DNA of 64,000 bases from Basidiobolus meristosporus CBS 931.73 (lineage: Eukaryota; Basidiobolomycota; Basidiobolomycetes; Basidiobolales; Basidiobolaceae): assembly GCA_002104905.1 (NCBI GenBank), contig MCFE01000073.1:1-64000 (forward strand). Reading direction: 5' to 3'. Each line of letters starts with the position of its first letter. Within the stretch, counting starts at the first letter, position 1. Both the position numbers and the translations under genes were made by a program. Below are positions 34,345-46,331 of the stretch, piece by piece. A model generated the notes under the pieces. That model had not been told where the DNA came from and did no database searches. It saw only the letters and a list, made by a program, of their open reading frames with translations.

Positions 34345-35322
34345 GCGACCGATCCATCGACATCATTGGTGCTGGGTAAATGTGGACCAATGCTCCAGTG
34401 GATCTCTTGAGGTTGGTTTCCTCGCTGATCTAAGCAAATCTGGCAAATCGCAACCTTCCCAGATAAGCAAGGTCGATTGGCCAGCTTCCACGGAGAACAT
34501 TGGCATCCCCCGAATGGCTCCCAATCGACCAGCTCCATTACGTGGAATGAGCGTAACACGAGCTTCGTCAACCGACCGTCAAATTCACCTCTGTTACACT
34601 CGTTTGGGATAGCAACATGTGTGTTGAGTCATTCCCATCGGGAGATCTGATTCGATCTGAGGCGGATGTGGCTTAGATCCCCTGAATCAACCACCCCTAC
34701 CCCCCCCCGTGAACCCCTTTAATCAGAGGCACTAAAGACTAAACGGAATTAAATTGCCACCGCTAAGCCGCCACCACCGTACCCACGGGATATTCGGATC
34801 ACCAATAATGTCTGGGACGATGGACCGCTTCGGGCGAGAGGGACGAATGTTTGGAAAGATATGTGGCAATATTTTAATGTTGTGATAGAACTGAACTGGG
34901 TCTGGCATGGAGTAAATAGTTTGCTATGGGAAAAGCCGATATGAAATATTCAGGGGAGCTGGAAGGAAGATAAGGGTGGTGAGTTGTCAGCGCAGTGGCT
35001 ACTCATCAAAAACTACAAGAAATACAACAGCCATTCAAAAAACGGGGTGTTCTTGCCACGGCAGATGGGTGATTATGATACTAAGAGTGGGCGCAGGAGG
35101 GTGTGTGGGTGTGGATGTGGATGTGGGTGCGAGTGAACGGTGGGGTACAAAGTCAAAATGGACAGGTTTTTTGGGTTTTTGTCGGTCAAAAAGATAATAG
35201 ACACTATAGAAGGGAGAATCAAACCAAAAAGATGTGGGATAGTATTAATCAAGGATGCAACGTCGGCGCAGCAAGACTTGATCCAGAGTTTTAAGGTATA
35301 CACGAATAACGGCGGGACTAAT
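34345..35322. other. intergenic region, YHM2 to Mei2-like gene
   Basis: About 980 bp holding the YHM2 promoter and the 3' flank of the Mei2-like gene. It includes a 10-base C-run near 34700 and a GT-rich stretch at 35097-35135. No gene is supportable. Confidence 0.5.
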
Positions 35323-36933
35323 CTAATTTTTACAAACAAAGTGACCAGCAACATTGGCTCCGACGGAACCTGAGATGGTAAGGCTACCGAATGAATTATC
35401 CAGCGAATCCTCCAACGAGTTCGAGATGCCGGAGTCAGTGTCGGAATCGAATTCTTGCCAATCCACTCTCCAGTCTACTCTACTCGGAGTCTTGACTTGA
35501 TGGGGAAGAACCATGGTGGTGTTGGGTGCGTTGAAATCGACTGGCGCAAACATCCGGCTGGACAATGTGTAGGTTTCCTCCAAGCTCTTCTCAGTCGGAG
35601 CTGTCAACGCTCTGCCTGGCAGTGGGAAAGGCTCCTCCATGCCCTTGAGGAGCCCCGAGCTATAGAAGATCTTTGGGCGGTAGCTGGGATCTTTATCCAT
35701 CACACTGGAGTTACGGAATTTCTCGATAAGTGCCATTTTTCCCTGGATGTTGGCGTATGACAAATGGCAGATCTTGTCCGAGTTGAACTTGCTCCACTTC
35801 CGGCCAACCCGATTCTCAATGAAGGAGAGAACGGCACTCACATCAATGAAGTTGATGAATGCGTATCCCACATTGCAGTGATTCTTGAAATCCATACGCA
35901 AATACACGAAGTCGTATTCGCCTTTGTGCGTCTCGTCAAGGCATTCGAGAAGCATCTTCTGGGTGTAACGATTGGGGATGTTTCGAATCATGAAGGTGGT
36001 TCGGTTGTCGTATCCATGCGCAATCTTCCAGACATCGATCTGGTTGCGGGATGGAACTATCTTTTCGTTTGGCTCCGCACTTCCGTAACCGGCGCCAACA
36101 TGTCTGTTCGGTGGTAGTGGTATGGTTGGCTGCGGCTTTGGGGTTGGAGCTGACCAATTCCAGTTAGCCGAATATGTCTGCTCACCGATGTGCTGTGCTC
36201 TGTTGGAAGTATGACCAAAAGGCGAGTACTGAGGTGGATGTGAAAAGGCTCCCAGATTTCTACTGGGATCCTCATTGAGAAGTCTGTAAGTTGACGCATA
36301 GATATCAGATTCAACTCGACGGCCGAACTTGGCTGGGCCATTTGGGGATGCATGGGAGGTGGTCGGACCATGCATTGGCTCATTCCATTTCATATCAACA
36401 GGTCTTCGAATAGGCTTGCAAATAGCACCGTTGTCTGTGCCGACCGATCCAACTGACTTGTGACCCATCCGGCTGGGAAGCTCGTAACCGTTGAACACTG
36501 GATCATTGTCAAATATTCTCGAATGCCAATCCTGGTGAGAAACAGGAATACCAGTGGCTGTGAGGGTTTGAGGCCAAGGGCCAGAAGTGCTGGATGCGAA
36601 ACTCTTTGAGGACTCGTAGATATTCTTCTGGTCCGAGGGAGATGTGAAGCTGTCGAATATCGATTGGTTGGGCGAACCGTTTCGGCTGCTCTTGCCTTTG
36701 TTCTGAAGGGAGGAGTCACAGTAAATAAATAAATGGCCACCAGGGAATAAACACAAGAAACAACAAACCTGACTTGGCTCACGGAGAGAATCCGTCAAGC
36801 ACTCTGAATCAAGTGGGCTATAGAGGGTTGGGTTCACGGTGGATCTCGTAATGTGGCCAGTAAGATTGGGAGAGCCGCCTTCGACAACCTCCTTGTTAGA
36901 AACACCGCAAACGTCAGAGGTGGATACTAGCAT
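35323..36933 (-). CDS. Mei2-type RNA-binding protein
   Basis: Member of the Mei2 family, which controls meiotic RNA fate in fission yeast and development in plants. The start ATG at 36933 opens MLVSTSDVCG. Only the conserved C-terminal RRM (RRM_2) is recognisable, from about residue 310: NRTTFMIRNIPNRYTQKMLL, FVYLRMDFKNHCNVGYAFIN, VGRKWSKFNSDKICHLSYA, IQGKMALIEKFRNSSVM. The N-terminal 300 residues are polar and low in complexity, and the tail is acidic. An interval at 36703-36768 has gtttgt/cag borders and encodes an odd Cys-rich hydrophobic stretch inside polar sequence. It is 66 nt, stop-free and a multiple of three, so it is likely an intron, but the unspliced frame is also open (536 residues unspliced, 514 spliced). 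Confidence 0.85.
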   Translation of the reverse strand: MLVSTSDVCGVSNKEVVEGGSPNLTGHITRSTVNPTLYSPLDSECLTDSLREPSQVCCFLCLFPGGHLFIYCDSSLQNKGKSSRNGSPNQSIFDSFTSPSDQKNIYESSKSFASSTSGPWPQTLTATGIPVSHQDWHSRIFDNDPVFNGYELPSRMGHKSVGSVGTDNGAICKPIRRPVDMKWNEPMHGPTTSHASPNGPAKFGRRVESDIYASTYRLLNEDPSRNLGAFSHPPQYSPFGHTSNRAQHIGEQTYSANWNWSAPTPKPQPTIPLPPNRHVGAGYGSAEPNEKIVPSRNQIDVWKIAHGYDNRTTFMIRNIPNRYTQKMLLECLDETHKGEYDFVYLRMDFKNHCNVGYAFINFIDVSAVLSFIENRVGRKWSKFNSDKICHLSYANIQGKMALIEKFRNSSVMDKDPSYRPKIFYSSGLLKGMEEPFPLPGRALTAPTEKSLEETYTLSSRMFAPVDFNAPNTTMVLPHQVKTPSRVDWRVDWQEFDSDTDSGISNSLEDSLDNSFGSLTISGSVGANVAGHFVCKN

Positions 36934-38481
36934 GCTAAACTGACGAAACAGAGAAAGAAGGAAACAGGCAGGAATAAGAAGAAACTAAACAGCGTATTGG
37001 TTGGTATGGAAGGAAAATCTAGCTTTCGAGCAAAAATCAAAACTTGGGAGTGACACAATGACAGAGCGGTTTTGTCGTTCGATTCTATTGCAGGTAAAGA
37101 TCGTTACCCAAAAATCCGAATGTGGAATAGGCTAACTCGTGATAACGGATAGTGGCGAAAAAAAATTACGGAGCGGCAGGAGATTTTATAGTGGTTCGCC
37201 AGCTGGGGGAATCAAAAAATAAGCCGATAGTTATGGTGATGGTGTGTTCACAAGTGGGATCAGAATAAGCATCTCTATCCAAGCAACTCTATCTCTCCCT
37301 AATCACCCATGGCTTATCATTATATTCCGATCCAACAATGGTCGATAATTGTTGCGCTTCCAAAATCGGTGTGGAACAAAAGGGAAGTGGGGGATTAAAA
37401 TTGTTTGTTGGCATACAATCTGACCTGGATGGAAGTAGGGGGACTGAATGCGAATCCAGAACACAACATGGCTCTATGCTTATTCTGGCAAGTAATTGAG
37501 ACTAGTCGAATCAGAAGCCCACCTGCGTTTCTATATAAATCAGCACCCACCCAGATCGGATCCTGCAAGTGTAGGAGCGCTGTAACTCATTAGTTGGCTC
37601 GTTTACAAAGGGCGATAAGAGGTAAAACCTGCTCACAGGGCCAGGAGTCACGATGCATGGAAGCAATCAATTTAGCCACCACCGGTATTCAAGGGGTGAG
37701 GCCAACCCCCACCACAGGATCAATACAGAGCATCGTAGGGAGGGAAGGGATTAACAACGCATCCTAGGAGAGCAGGGAGATGCCTGGTGAGGTGTCTTCT
37801 CACGGCCCAAGGATAAATGCATGTCAGAAGTGATTGGCTGTGAGCCGACCGTTCTGAGAACATTGTAAGATCTATATGACCCTCGCCCGAAATGGAAACC
37901 CACCATTGCGGCATTTTAGATTGATTAGCAGATACAATCTATTAGGCTGCGAGTGGATTGTTCTACCACCCGTTGATAAGCATAATATGTGTTCTCGTTC
38001 TTGATAAGTGACTGGTCGGCCAGAGCAACGTTAGGTTTCTGCAGGCAGAACCAGTTGGTGATCTCCAAAACGAGTAAATCTGGTGTTTACCGATTGTTGC
38101 GTCGCCTGGCTTTGTTCATTATTGGCGGGTGCACAGTCAATGCCGTTGTTTTCCTTCCACCTCAAACCACTGGGAATGCATTATAAGACGAGTCTCACCC
38201 AGTTTGGTATGCTCTGTTGTTGGGTTTCACTGCCCATCATTGCACCACCGATATTAGCCTTTTTGTTTATCGCATGATTCATTGACTACCAATTGACCTG
38301 TGTTCCATATGTTATACTCATCCGAAACATGCTTAAACTGCATTTCTTATGCTTAGATTTGTGGTTTGTGGTTTGTGGTCAATTTGATTGTCCTTTGATC
38401 GTAGACATATTCAATCGCCCCCACTTGGCTGGCTTTTATTTGCTCCCCTCTTGAAACCGCCGTTACCAAATTTCTGGAACT
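36934..38481. other. long 5' intergenic region of the Mei2-like gene
   Basis: About 1.5 kb without supportable coding sequence. A long upstream region fits a regulated gene. The small open frames here lack features. Confidence 0.5.
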
Positions 38482-38491
38482 CATCAAAATC

Positions 38492-38575
38492 ATGCATTTT
38501 CCTGATGACACGGCTCCCATCGATGACCCACCTAAAGGTTGCGACTGTTGTGGGGAATATGTAGGTGAGGTTTAG
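38492..38575 (+). CDS. possible small cysteine-motif ORF
   Basis: A 27-codon frame, MHFPDDTAPIDDPPKGCDCC followed by GEYVGEV, lies alone between the Mei2-like gene and the GON7-like gene. If the gtgagg near its end is a donor and the gtcgag 65 bp later an acceptor, the tail would instead read GLFT. The CxCC pattern in an acidic/proline-rich context looks non-random, but length and lack of context keep this speculative. It could be the first exon of something I cannot follow. Confidence 0.2.
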   Translation: MHFPDDTAPIDDPPKGCDCCGEYVGEV

Positions 38576-38795
38576 TTGAACTACGTTCATAACAAGTGAA
38601 GTATCCTATGTTGTGTTGTCCTGGTCGAGGCTTGTTTACGTGAATAAATGTTGGTTTTATATCTTTATGCCCGAGCCGGAAATGACTCCGATCCAAAGTG
38701 GCCTTCCGAAGTAAACTGAGAGGAAACGCTCTCTAATCGCAAGCGGCTCCTTCGCCAAAGAAATCTCCAGAATCAAAGCGATTCGTTCGGGAGAA

Positions 38796-39002
38796 CTAGT
38801 CCTCCATCGATTCCTCTTCGGGAACTTCGGATGAAGGGGTGTGCTTCTGAGCTAACAACTCGGTCAGGTAACCATTGCAGTCATCTTGCAAAGCCTTGAT
38901 CGCCTCCGATAGTTCTTGAAGCTTATCTGAGCAATTGCTTCCGGCCACCCGAAATTCTCTTGCTTTGGAGGTACCTTGGTAATGAATAGCTGATGCGAGC
39001 AT
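38796..39002 (-). CDS. small acidic protein, candidate KEOPS subunit Gon7-like
   Basis: Single-exon frame of 68 codons, starting at 39002 (MLASAIHYQGTSKAREF). The core DKLQELSEAIKALQDDCNGY followed by LTELL and an acidic tail (PEEESMED) resembles the fungal Gon7 pattern: a short beta segment, then LS-LR-x(3)-LQ-x(2)-(I/C)N-x-(F/Y)LTE. Gon7 caps Pcc1 in the EKC/KEOPS complex that makes tRNA t6A. The match is a pattern recognised by eye. The ORF track-style longer start at 39032 is less likely, since MLAS fits better. It lies 136 bp from the stop of the ARM-SPRY gene, whose transcription runs in the same direction. Confidence 0.5.
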   Translation of the reverse strand: MLASAIHYQGTSKAREFRVAGSNCSDKLQELSEAIKALQDDCNGYLTELLAQKHTPSSEVPEEESMED

Positions 39003-39137
39003 GGTAGATATGCAACTAGTCCAGACGAACAAGGTCTGGTTCGATGAGGGGGGTTAATTTATGGATGAATCAAATCGATCTCGCGAAAATCTACGATAAA
39101 ATTGACCAGCTTTATTACGAACAAACTACCAGGCGGG

Positions 39138-42100
39138 CTACACATCGATCATCTGCGTAACGATGGAGTAGGCTGGCTGGTACTTGAACTTCTCTTGACC
39201 GAAATTACAAATCGAGCGGGGGATGAATCGGAAATAAGGCAAAAGTAGTGTCTTCTGTGGAACGGGTATGCGCGCTATATCAAACGTTAGCCAGGAACAT
39301 GGTGGGGCTGGCATTTGACTTACCTAGAAGATCTCCGTTGTGAGTAAAGAACACGACTTTTTCATCCTCGGAGTAGCCGCAGCCCACATAATCCCCGTGC
39401 TCGACTGGGCGAGCGGTCTTGACCCTCTCGAATGACAGCACATCCCCATTCCCGGCCGAGAATGGCTCATCCTCCAAGCGAGGTCTTACCAGATCGCTCG
39501 TCACGTTTCTGAAAAACATTTCGTCGAGGTACGAGTGTCGGATAGTGGCGGTGCAGTACTCGAAGGGGCCCATGATCGACATGTAGATGGTGTCGTCTCT
39601 ATCGATCATACCTATTTGTGGATACCTGGGAGTCTGGTGAGATTTGGTTGAAATATGACGCCGCCCACTGGAATACTTACAGCCCATCTATGAGTCCTTT
39701 CAGTCCAATGCATATCTCGAAATAAAACGCGTCGACAAAATTTGGCTCTGGCAAATCAACATTCGGGCTGATCCCTTTCAGTCTTAACATGCGCGAGAAC
39801 GGCAAATCAAGGTCCGTCTCCGAAAATCCAAACTTGGAGGCCTCGAGAGATATGTGTCCCGATGTGTCAGATGCAGAATCCTCGTTATCGTCGTCCTTCG
39901 AAGGGTCTGCTATCTGAGCACGGCCCGTCTCTGAAGTTGTGGGCTGGCCGCCTTCATTCGTCAGTTCACTGTAGTCATCTAGCGGCATGGGGGATGGCTG
40001 GCCTGGAGAGGCCATGTCCGATTCACTCATGGACTCTGGCTCTTCCGTTAGATAGGAGACCGATGACATTATCTCTTGGGGTGTGGCAGAGGGCAGCCTT
40101 GTTTCGCATGTTATGCTGGTGTTAGCCCTAACCTTGCCACTTGCATCCGGCTGTGAGCTTGCTGCGAGTAAGTAGGAGTCATCTAGCTTTCCCTCCATGA
40201 TCAGATTCCCATCGATTTTACTAGTTTCCAGAATGGAGGCAACGGCTGTGTAGTTCTTGGGCAAGAATCTCAAGGGGTCCAGCTTCCCGCCAAAGTAGGT
40301 TCTGCAGCCCTGTCCCGAGGCAAGTGACAGCGCTGGGTACCATATCGTGTCTGAAGAAACATTGGTGAATGCCACCCCCAGGTATGAGCCGTTTCTATAG
40401 TATTCGATGATCCCGTGATCAAGGTCAATGCATGAGGTGATTATGTCGCCTGTGCTCCATTTGTCTCCGTATTGGTTATTGATCGGGCATATCCCGTGCC
40501 ATTTCTTGCTTCGTTGACCATCGTAAGAGTAGGAATGGATATCGTCTCCAACACCCGAGCCCCCTTCGGGGTCAAATCTACACAGCTTCGAGGCCCATCC
40601 CAACTGAACCAAGCCATCGGTATTCAATTTGACCTCGTACGCGTACTTCCCTTTCCCCTGCACTCCCCTGGTTGCCCTGATGCTTCCGAATGTCCATAGC
40701 TCGTTCCGTACCTCCAGATTGTCTTTGAGCATTACCAGGTGCTTCGTTCTATCTGCACGACTTAGGCCAAGGTATCTTGCTCGACCCACAGACTCACAGG
40801 CCGCGAAGGAATAATTGGAGCAGTGGCTTAGCAGCGACTGGGTGTAGAACACGATGGCCGACGTTTGCGTCAAAGGCTTGAAAAGCCCACGCCAGGCGTT
40901 CACCAAGATCTCCGGGGATTCCAGACACCTCTGGAGGTGGCTTTTGGATAGCATCGTCGATATGGCAATGGCCGAGTTTTCGAGGGCCGGTCGGCAATGG
41001 GTTTGAACTAGCAGCGCAGTCTTCAGAAATCCGTGCTCTATAAGATAATCTCTGATAATGGGGTATTTCGACAGCGCTACCAACACGTTCAGCGCATAAT
41101 TGCACAGAGACACCTTGGTGCTTTTGATGTCGATCTCTACATCATTGACCTCTCTGGAGTCCTCTGGGTCTCCGTCGAATGACAATCCGAACACCCCTTC
41201 GGATTTGGGGGAGAACTGGTGGGGATTGGAGGTCTCGAGGGTCTCTAGTTTGATTTCTTCGAAGTAATGGCGAACCATACATGCCAGATTACTCCGGTTA
41301 TCACCATCGGCATCCCAAGGTTTCCCTGTTGAGGAGTTCGGATCCATGTCCAATCTGGGCATCTGGCTATTGACCAGTGGCAGGGAAGCTACGTCCACCA
41401 GAATGCGTAGTAGCTTTAACAGCTCGCCCTCGTACAACTGGCCAGTCTGAGGATCCTTGTTCTGTGCGATGAAGTCCTCAAATGCGCGGTCATACTCAGC
41501 AAAGATGTGTAGTGCCCGCATGAAATTGATGAATCGTTCTGCCAGCAGTGCAGAGGGGATGATGATCCTGGGATCAAAGCCATCTATGGCCCTGATTTCA
41601 TCCAGAGTTATCCTGCGTAATTGTAGTGGGCGATCAGTCCGGAGCTCATTGGACACGAAGAATTCTCGGTTGACGTCGATCGGATACAGGTCAGACTCTA
41701 GGCTAAGTATCGTCTCTTCGCCCAGATCGATCGTGTGCTCTATCAAGGGCTCCACTATCATCGTGAAGATTCGCCGAAAGAAGCTAGTTTCTAAAGGCTC
41801 GGTCAGTGAAGTGCCGTCGATCCTTAAAGTAAACACCCAAACTACCGTGGTTGGCCAGAATCACCAGTGTCTTTGCGCACGTTCTCTGTATCTTCCCTCG
41901 GTCCCCGTTCAAAATATGGAGCATGAGTTGGTTTGTGCAGGCCGATTGGATGATTTTCTGGGTCATTGAGTCTGTAGGAATGGGTTAGCTTGGGATACGA
42001 CCGCGTGGATGATTTACTGAGCTCCTACTTGACATCGACGCTAGATTAAAGAGGATTGCGGTGGCCGAGTATTGCAGGTCGTAGTCGCTTGACCTTAGGA

Positions 42101-44112
42101 ACTGATAGATAACGTCCAGTAGCTCTGGTTGGTTGATGAGAGCTTCGTGATTCTTGACTAGTTGGGGGGGGGATTAGGACTGCTAGGGTGGCTTCAGTGC
42201 GGGTAAAGTTACCTGAAGAGCATATATACGATAGGATCTCGACCAGGTATAGTTGAACAATGGTGTTGGTGGATGAGTCGAATTCTAAGAGAAGCGGTAG
42301 CCCTCCGGCGTCAATGATTTCGGTGTGTGCTTGAGCTGGTCGACCAAATACAATGAATAACTGCCCGTTCCACTAGGTACGTTCTCACTTACGATGACTA
42401 GCCACCTCATGCAGGAGAGCCAATGCCCAGTATTGGACATCCTCGTCCTCGCTGGAGAGGCAAGTGACGATCTTCTTGATGGTTCCCGAGGTGATGATCT
42501 TCAGTTGAAAGCTCTCTATAACAGGTGGAGTTGAGTGGGAATTTCGGGGAGGGGTGGCCACACTAGCTCTTACCATTGTGCAATGCCAGGAACCGAAGAG
42601 TGCGCAGCGCAATTTTGGAGATGTATGTTTCTTCTGCACTGAGCAAGTTCGTGACCAGCTTGAGGATTCCTCTGATCTGACGAAACATCGGTCGGGCGAC
42701 ATCTAGATGGACTTCTTAGTGGCCGTCGACTGGCTACAGTATAGCTCTGACCAGACCAACCTTTCACTACGAATTCGTGCATTAATCCAATAGCCCAGTA
42801 AATTAATTCTCCATCCTCTGGAATGATTGGGATTAGCTCTGGCTCTGGGTTTGGTAGGAGGTCTAGTAATTACCGCTGCGAAGGCAGGCTGAAATCAACG
42901 AATCCATCTTGTAATCAAGTAGCGTATAAAGCTGTGGGATGGCGTCTGTGTGCAACGTAATGTAAATGGGTTGACCTGGCGATGTAATGCCTCTATCTTC
43001 CTACCTGAAGGCTCCATTGAGGCGACTATCCGTACCAAGGTTTGAAGACAAACCTTGGGCATATTTACATTTCCAAAGGTCCTTCGAGTCAGGTCCGCCA
43101 AGAGTGGTATATAGTTGGCACGTATCATCTGTGGGTGTAACTCCTCTAGAATACCGTCATTTGAGTGAATAGCTAGGATGCTTGGCAGGCTCGAAATCTA
43201 CGAACCGGAGAACGAGAGGTGGTACACCAGCATTAAGGACCAGTACTTCATTTCGTTACTGTACTTGCTGAAGTTCCGAAGAAACCTTGTCAACGGCTCA
43301 ATAACTCCATACGCTACTATGGTATTCTTGCGCTCGTCTTGAAAAACCAGATGAACTTGGGCTCGTAACCAGATGTGTTCACCTTAACATACCACTTGCA
43401 TTGACGAGATCACACAGAATCACTGCCGCGTGCTTATAGATTATCTCGGTATTATCGTTGCTCAACATTTCCACCAGGATCTTTAAAGCCCCCGCATTGA
43501 CCAATAGTATCTTGTTGTCCTCTGTGGGAAGCGGGTTAGCCATGATAGCAAGATAGACCTATCCACTTCACGGCCATACCGTTTCTAGATAGCAGTTGAA
43601 GTGTAGTGATGGCCTTGAGTTTTATGTCCTCGTTGTTTTCCTGCTTGCACGCCTGAATCAAGAATTCCAGATGCGGCTCTTAAAACAAAGGGTCAATCTT
43701 CTTTGATTCTGCTGGGCATTTGAGGAGGAGATCTCACCTGATATGGCTCTATCTAATAGAAGGCGGAATGCGCTAGGTTTTCAAAGTGGGGATTAGTCGA
43801 TGAGCCTGACAGTCGAAAACGGTGTGGGAATAGTAGACCTGGTTTGTAAGCCAACATTATTGCAACGAGCCAAATCGGCTAAGGATTTGGAGCTTATACC
43901 TAGCAAATCAAATAAATTAGCCTCGTTCGATGAAGCCGGGTCGCCTGCAGCTTACAGTCTTCCAGATGCTTCTGGCTCCAGTTTTTAAGAAGTGAACGGC
44001 GAATATTGCTGTTTTTGTGAGAGCTCTCGACATGCCGCCAAACCGAAAGCAACATGTACACCGACGCAAAGCCAATAGAGAAATACAAAAAGCCAGACGT
44101 TGAATCGGACAT
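39138..44112 (-). CDS. ARM-repeat and SPRY-domain protein with N-terminal membrane segment
   Basis: Long multi-exon gene, roughly 1400 residues. The start at 44112 opens MSDSTSGFLYFSIGFASVYM, a single hydrophobic segment followed by basic residues, so a signal anchor is likely. Exons down to about 41970 encode armadillo-like repeats: HLEFLIQACKQENNEDIKLK, NAGALKILVEMLSNDN, VAYGVIEPLTRFLRN, TSGTIKKIVTCLSSEDEDVQ, DAGGLPLLLEFDS. A 54-nt intron then joins VILANHE to TSFFRRIFTM. From about 40700 a SPRY domain is clear: GVQGKGKYAYEVKLNTDGLV, QLGWASKLCRFDPEGG, GVGDDIHSYSYDGQRSKKWHG, FTNVSSDTIWYPALSL. A Ser-rich acidic linker leads to a second SPRY-like tail (DYVGCGYSEDEKVVFFTHNG, RSICNFGQEKFKYQPAYSI) ending at 39138. 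The SPRY resembles RSPRY1/RNF123, but no RING or HECT is present. A scaffold or ubiquitin-ligase adaptor is inferred. Confidence 0.82.
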
Positions 44113-44698
44113 CCTCGGTATGCGGCTGTGTGGTGTGGGGAAGGGAAAGGATGAGAATCAAATAATACCAGTCAGAACGGCGGTTTGGTTGGGCCTGGCT
44201 TCAAGGACTAACAAGCTGCATGTGCAATACTGGAGTTACCACCACACGCTACGTCAGTTGGTGATTTTGAATGTTGGCCGGTTTAGACAGGAATAGAGAT
44301 CAGCTTAAGTTAGACGCGAACCAAATCCTGCTTGTGGCAATGGGTGGCTGACTCGTAACGAATTCGGAGATGCTACGCCACTCAGTTCGGACAACGATTA
44401 TCAACAATCGAATCTCTGTCCATCATATCTAATGTATGGATAATCTCTCTATCGTGCACCATCTTATAGCTCCAAGTCCATATACGCTTTACTAAGCGGA
44501 ACGATCAATTATTATCTAGTTCATCTGGTTGTCTGTCATACCATCTGCATCTATTGCCTTCATCCCCAACTTCTACCAAGCGGTAACCTACAAACCCAGG
44601 TTACACAGATTTACTTGCTCTCTATAAACTTGTCCCTCGAGACTTGCGAACGGTTGAAGTTCCACTTTCTCAGCTCTTCATAACACTCCAACCCCATC
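44113..44698. other. divergent promoter region, ARM-SPRY gene and PDB1
   Basis: 586 bp between divergent start codons. The part next to PDB1 is pyrimidine-rich, as is usual for fungal housekeeping promoters. No gene seen. Confidence 0.6.
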
Positions 44699-45917
44699 AT
44701 GCTTCGTAGCGCTTTGACCTCTATTTCCCGTACTGCTCTCTCCGGCAGAAAGCTCGTTTCCCCTACTTCCTATGCTCCTGCAATGCTATCACAGATTCGC
44801 TCTCAGTCCACTGCAGCCAAGACTGAGGTACATTCCACCTTCCATCATTTACACCCAGTGGCTAATTCTCTGTTCCATAGATGACCGTGCGTGATGCCTT
44901 GAACAGCGCCCTTGATGAGGAACTTGCTCGTGACAACACGGTGTACTTGATGGGTGAGGAGGTTGCTCAGTACAATGGTGCCTACAAGGTAATGAGACTT
45001 TGAGGTTTCCCACGATGGCGATATACTGACACCCCTTCCAGGTCTCCAAGGGCCTTCTCGATAAATACGGACCCAAGAGAATTGTTGACACTCCTATCAC
45101 AGAAGCTGGTTTCACCGGTATTGCTATTGGCTCCGCCTTCAGCGGTCTCAAGCCCGTTGTTGAATTCATGACCTTCAACTTCGCCATGCAAGCCATCGAT
45201 CACATTGTCAACTCCGCAGCCAAGACCCGTTATATGGCTGGTGGCAATGTCTCATGCCCCATTGTGTTCCGTGGCCCCAACGGAGCTGCTGCCGGTGTCG
45301 CCGCCCAGCATTCCCAATGCTACGCCGCCTGGTACGGATCTGTTCCTGGATTGAAGGTCATCTCTCCATGGAATAGTGAGGATGCCCGTGGTCTCTTGAA
45401 GGCCGCCATTCGTGACCCTAACCCCGTTGTTTTCCTTGAAAATGAAATCGTATACGGCACCTCTTTCCCCGTCTCCCCCGAGGTTTTGGACAAGGATTTC
45501 GTCATCGAGATCGGCAAGGCCAAGATCGAGCGTGAGGGTAAGGATGTTACCATCGTTGCCCACTCCAAGCCCGTGGGTGACTCCTTGGCTGCAGCTGAGT
45601 TGTTGGCCAAGCACGGTATCGAGGCTGAGGTGATCAATCTTCGCTCCATTCGTCCACTGGACATTGACACCATCATTAAATCGGTCAAGAAGACCAATCG
45701 CTTGGTCACCGTTGAGGGTGGATGGCCAATGTTCGGTGTTGGCTCCGAGATCTGTGCTCAAATCATGGAGAGTGAGGCATTCGACTACTTGGATGCCCCA
45801 GTCGAGAGGATCACTGGTGCTGATATCCCCATGCCATATGCCAAGCCCTTGGAAGACGTCTCCCTGCCCACCACTGACCTCATCGCTGATGTGGTCAAGC
45901 GTGTCCTTCAAAAATAA
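44699..45917 (+). CDS. PDB1: pyruvate dehydrogenase E1 component, beta subunit
   Basis: Mitochondrial matrix subunit of the E1 heterotetramer that decarboxylates pyruvate using thiamine diphosphate. Exons are 44699-44827, 44881-44988 and 45042-45917. Exon 1 gives a mitochondrial presequence ([20 protein letters not shown]). Conserved strings are [34 protein letters not shown] with the ThDP-contacting Glu, [56 protein letters not shown], and [16 protein letters not shown]. The end is at DVVKRVLQK. About 370 residues, usual length. Codon use is strongly biased to C-ending codons, in line with high expression. Long antisense frames such as 45252-45929 are shadows. Confidence 0.96.
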
Positions 45918-46331
45918 CTCCGTCCCCATTCCGCGCCCATCCCGTACCTTTTTGACTAGTGCATTTTAACCTAGAATACCCCATTCATTCATCATCCAAT
46001 CCAAAATTAAATCATCCAGATGTGTAACTGCGATCATTTCTCCACCCGTTCGGGGTCGGGGTATTGCATGATAAACAAGTTCTTCCAAATCACCCTTCCG
46101 CCTTCCCTAACTGCCAACTAATAGTACCAATTTAGATGATCGCCTGCACGCTCACATCGATCATCTACATCTTGTCGCTCAGTGGTTTATATTCGTTGTG
46201 TTCGAGTACATTTGGCTGGACAGTCTGGGGGTTGAGAGTCTAATAGTATGTACAGGAGCAGTAGGGCATTATGAGTGATATTATATAGTACAGTGGGGAA
46301 TGATGGGTGTAGAGTGGCGGTGGGCTATACA
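45918..46331. other. convergent 3' region, PDB1 and 7TM gene
   Basis: About 410 bp between facing stop codons containing both 3' UTRs. No gene seen. Confidence 0.6.

Noticed and set aside
45252-45929. 225-codon minus-strand frame opposite PDB1
   Set aside because: Shadow produced by strong codon bias in PDB1.
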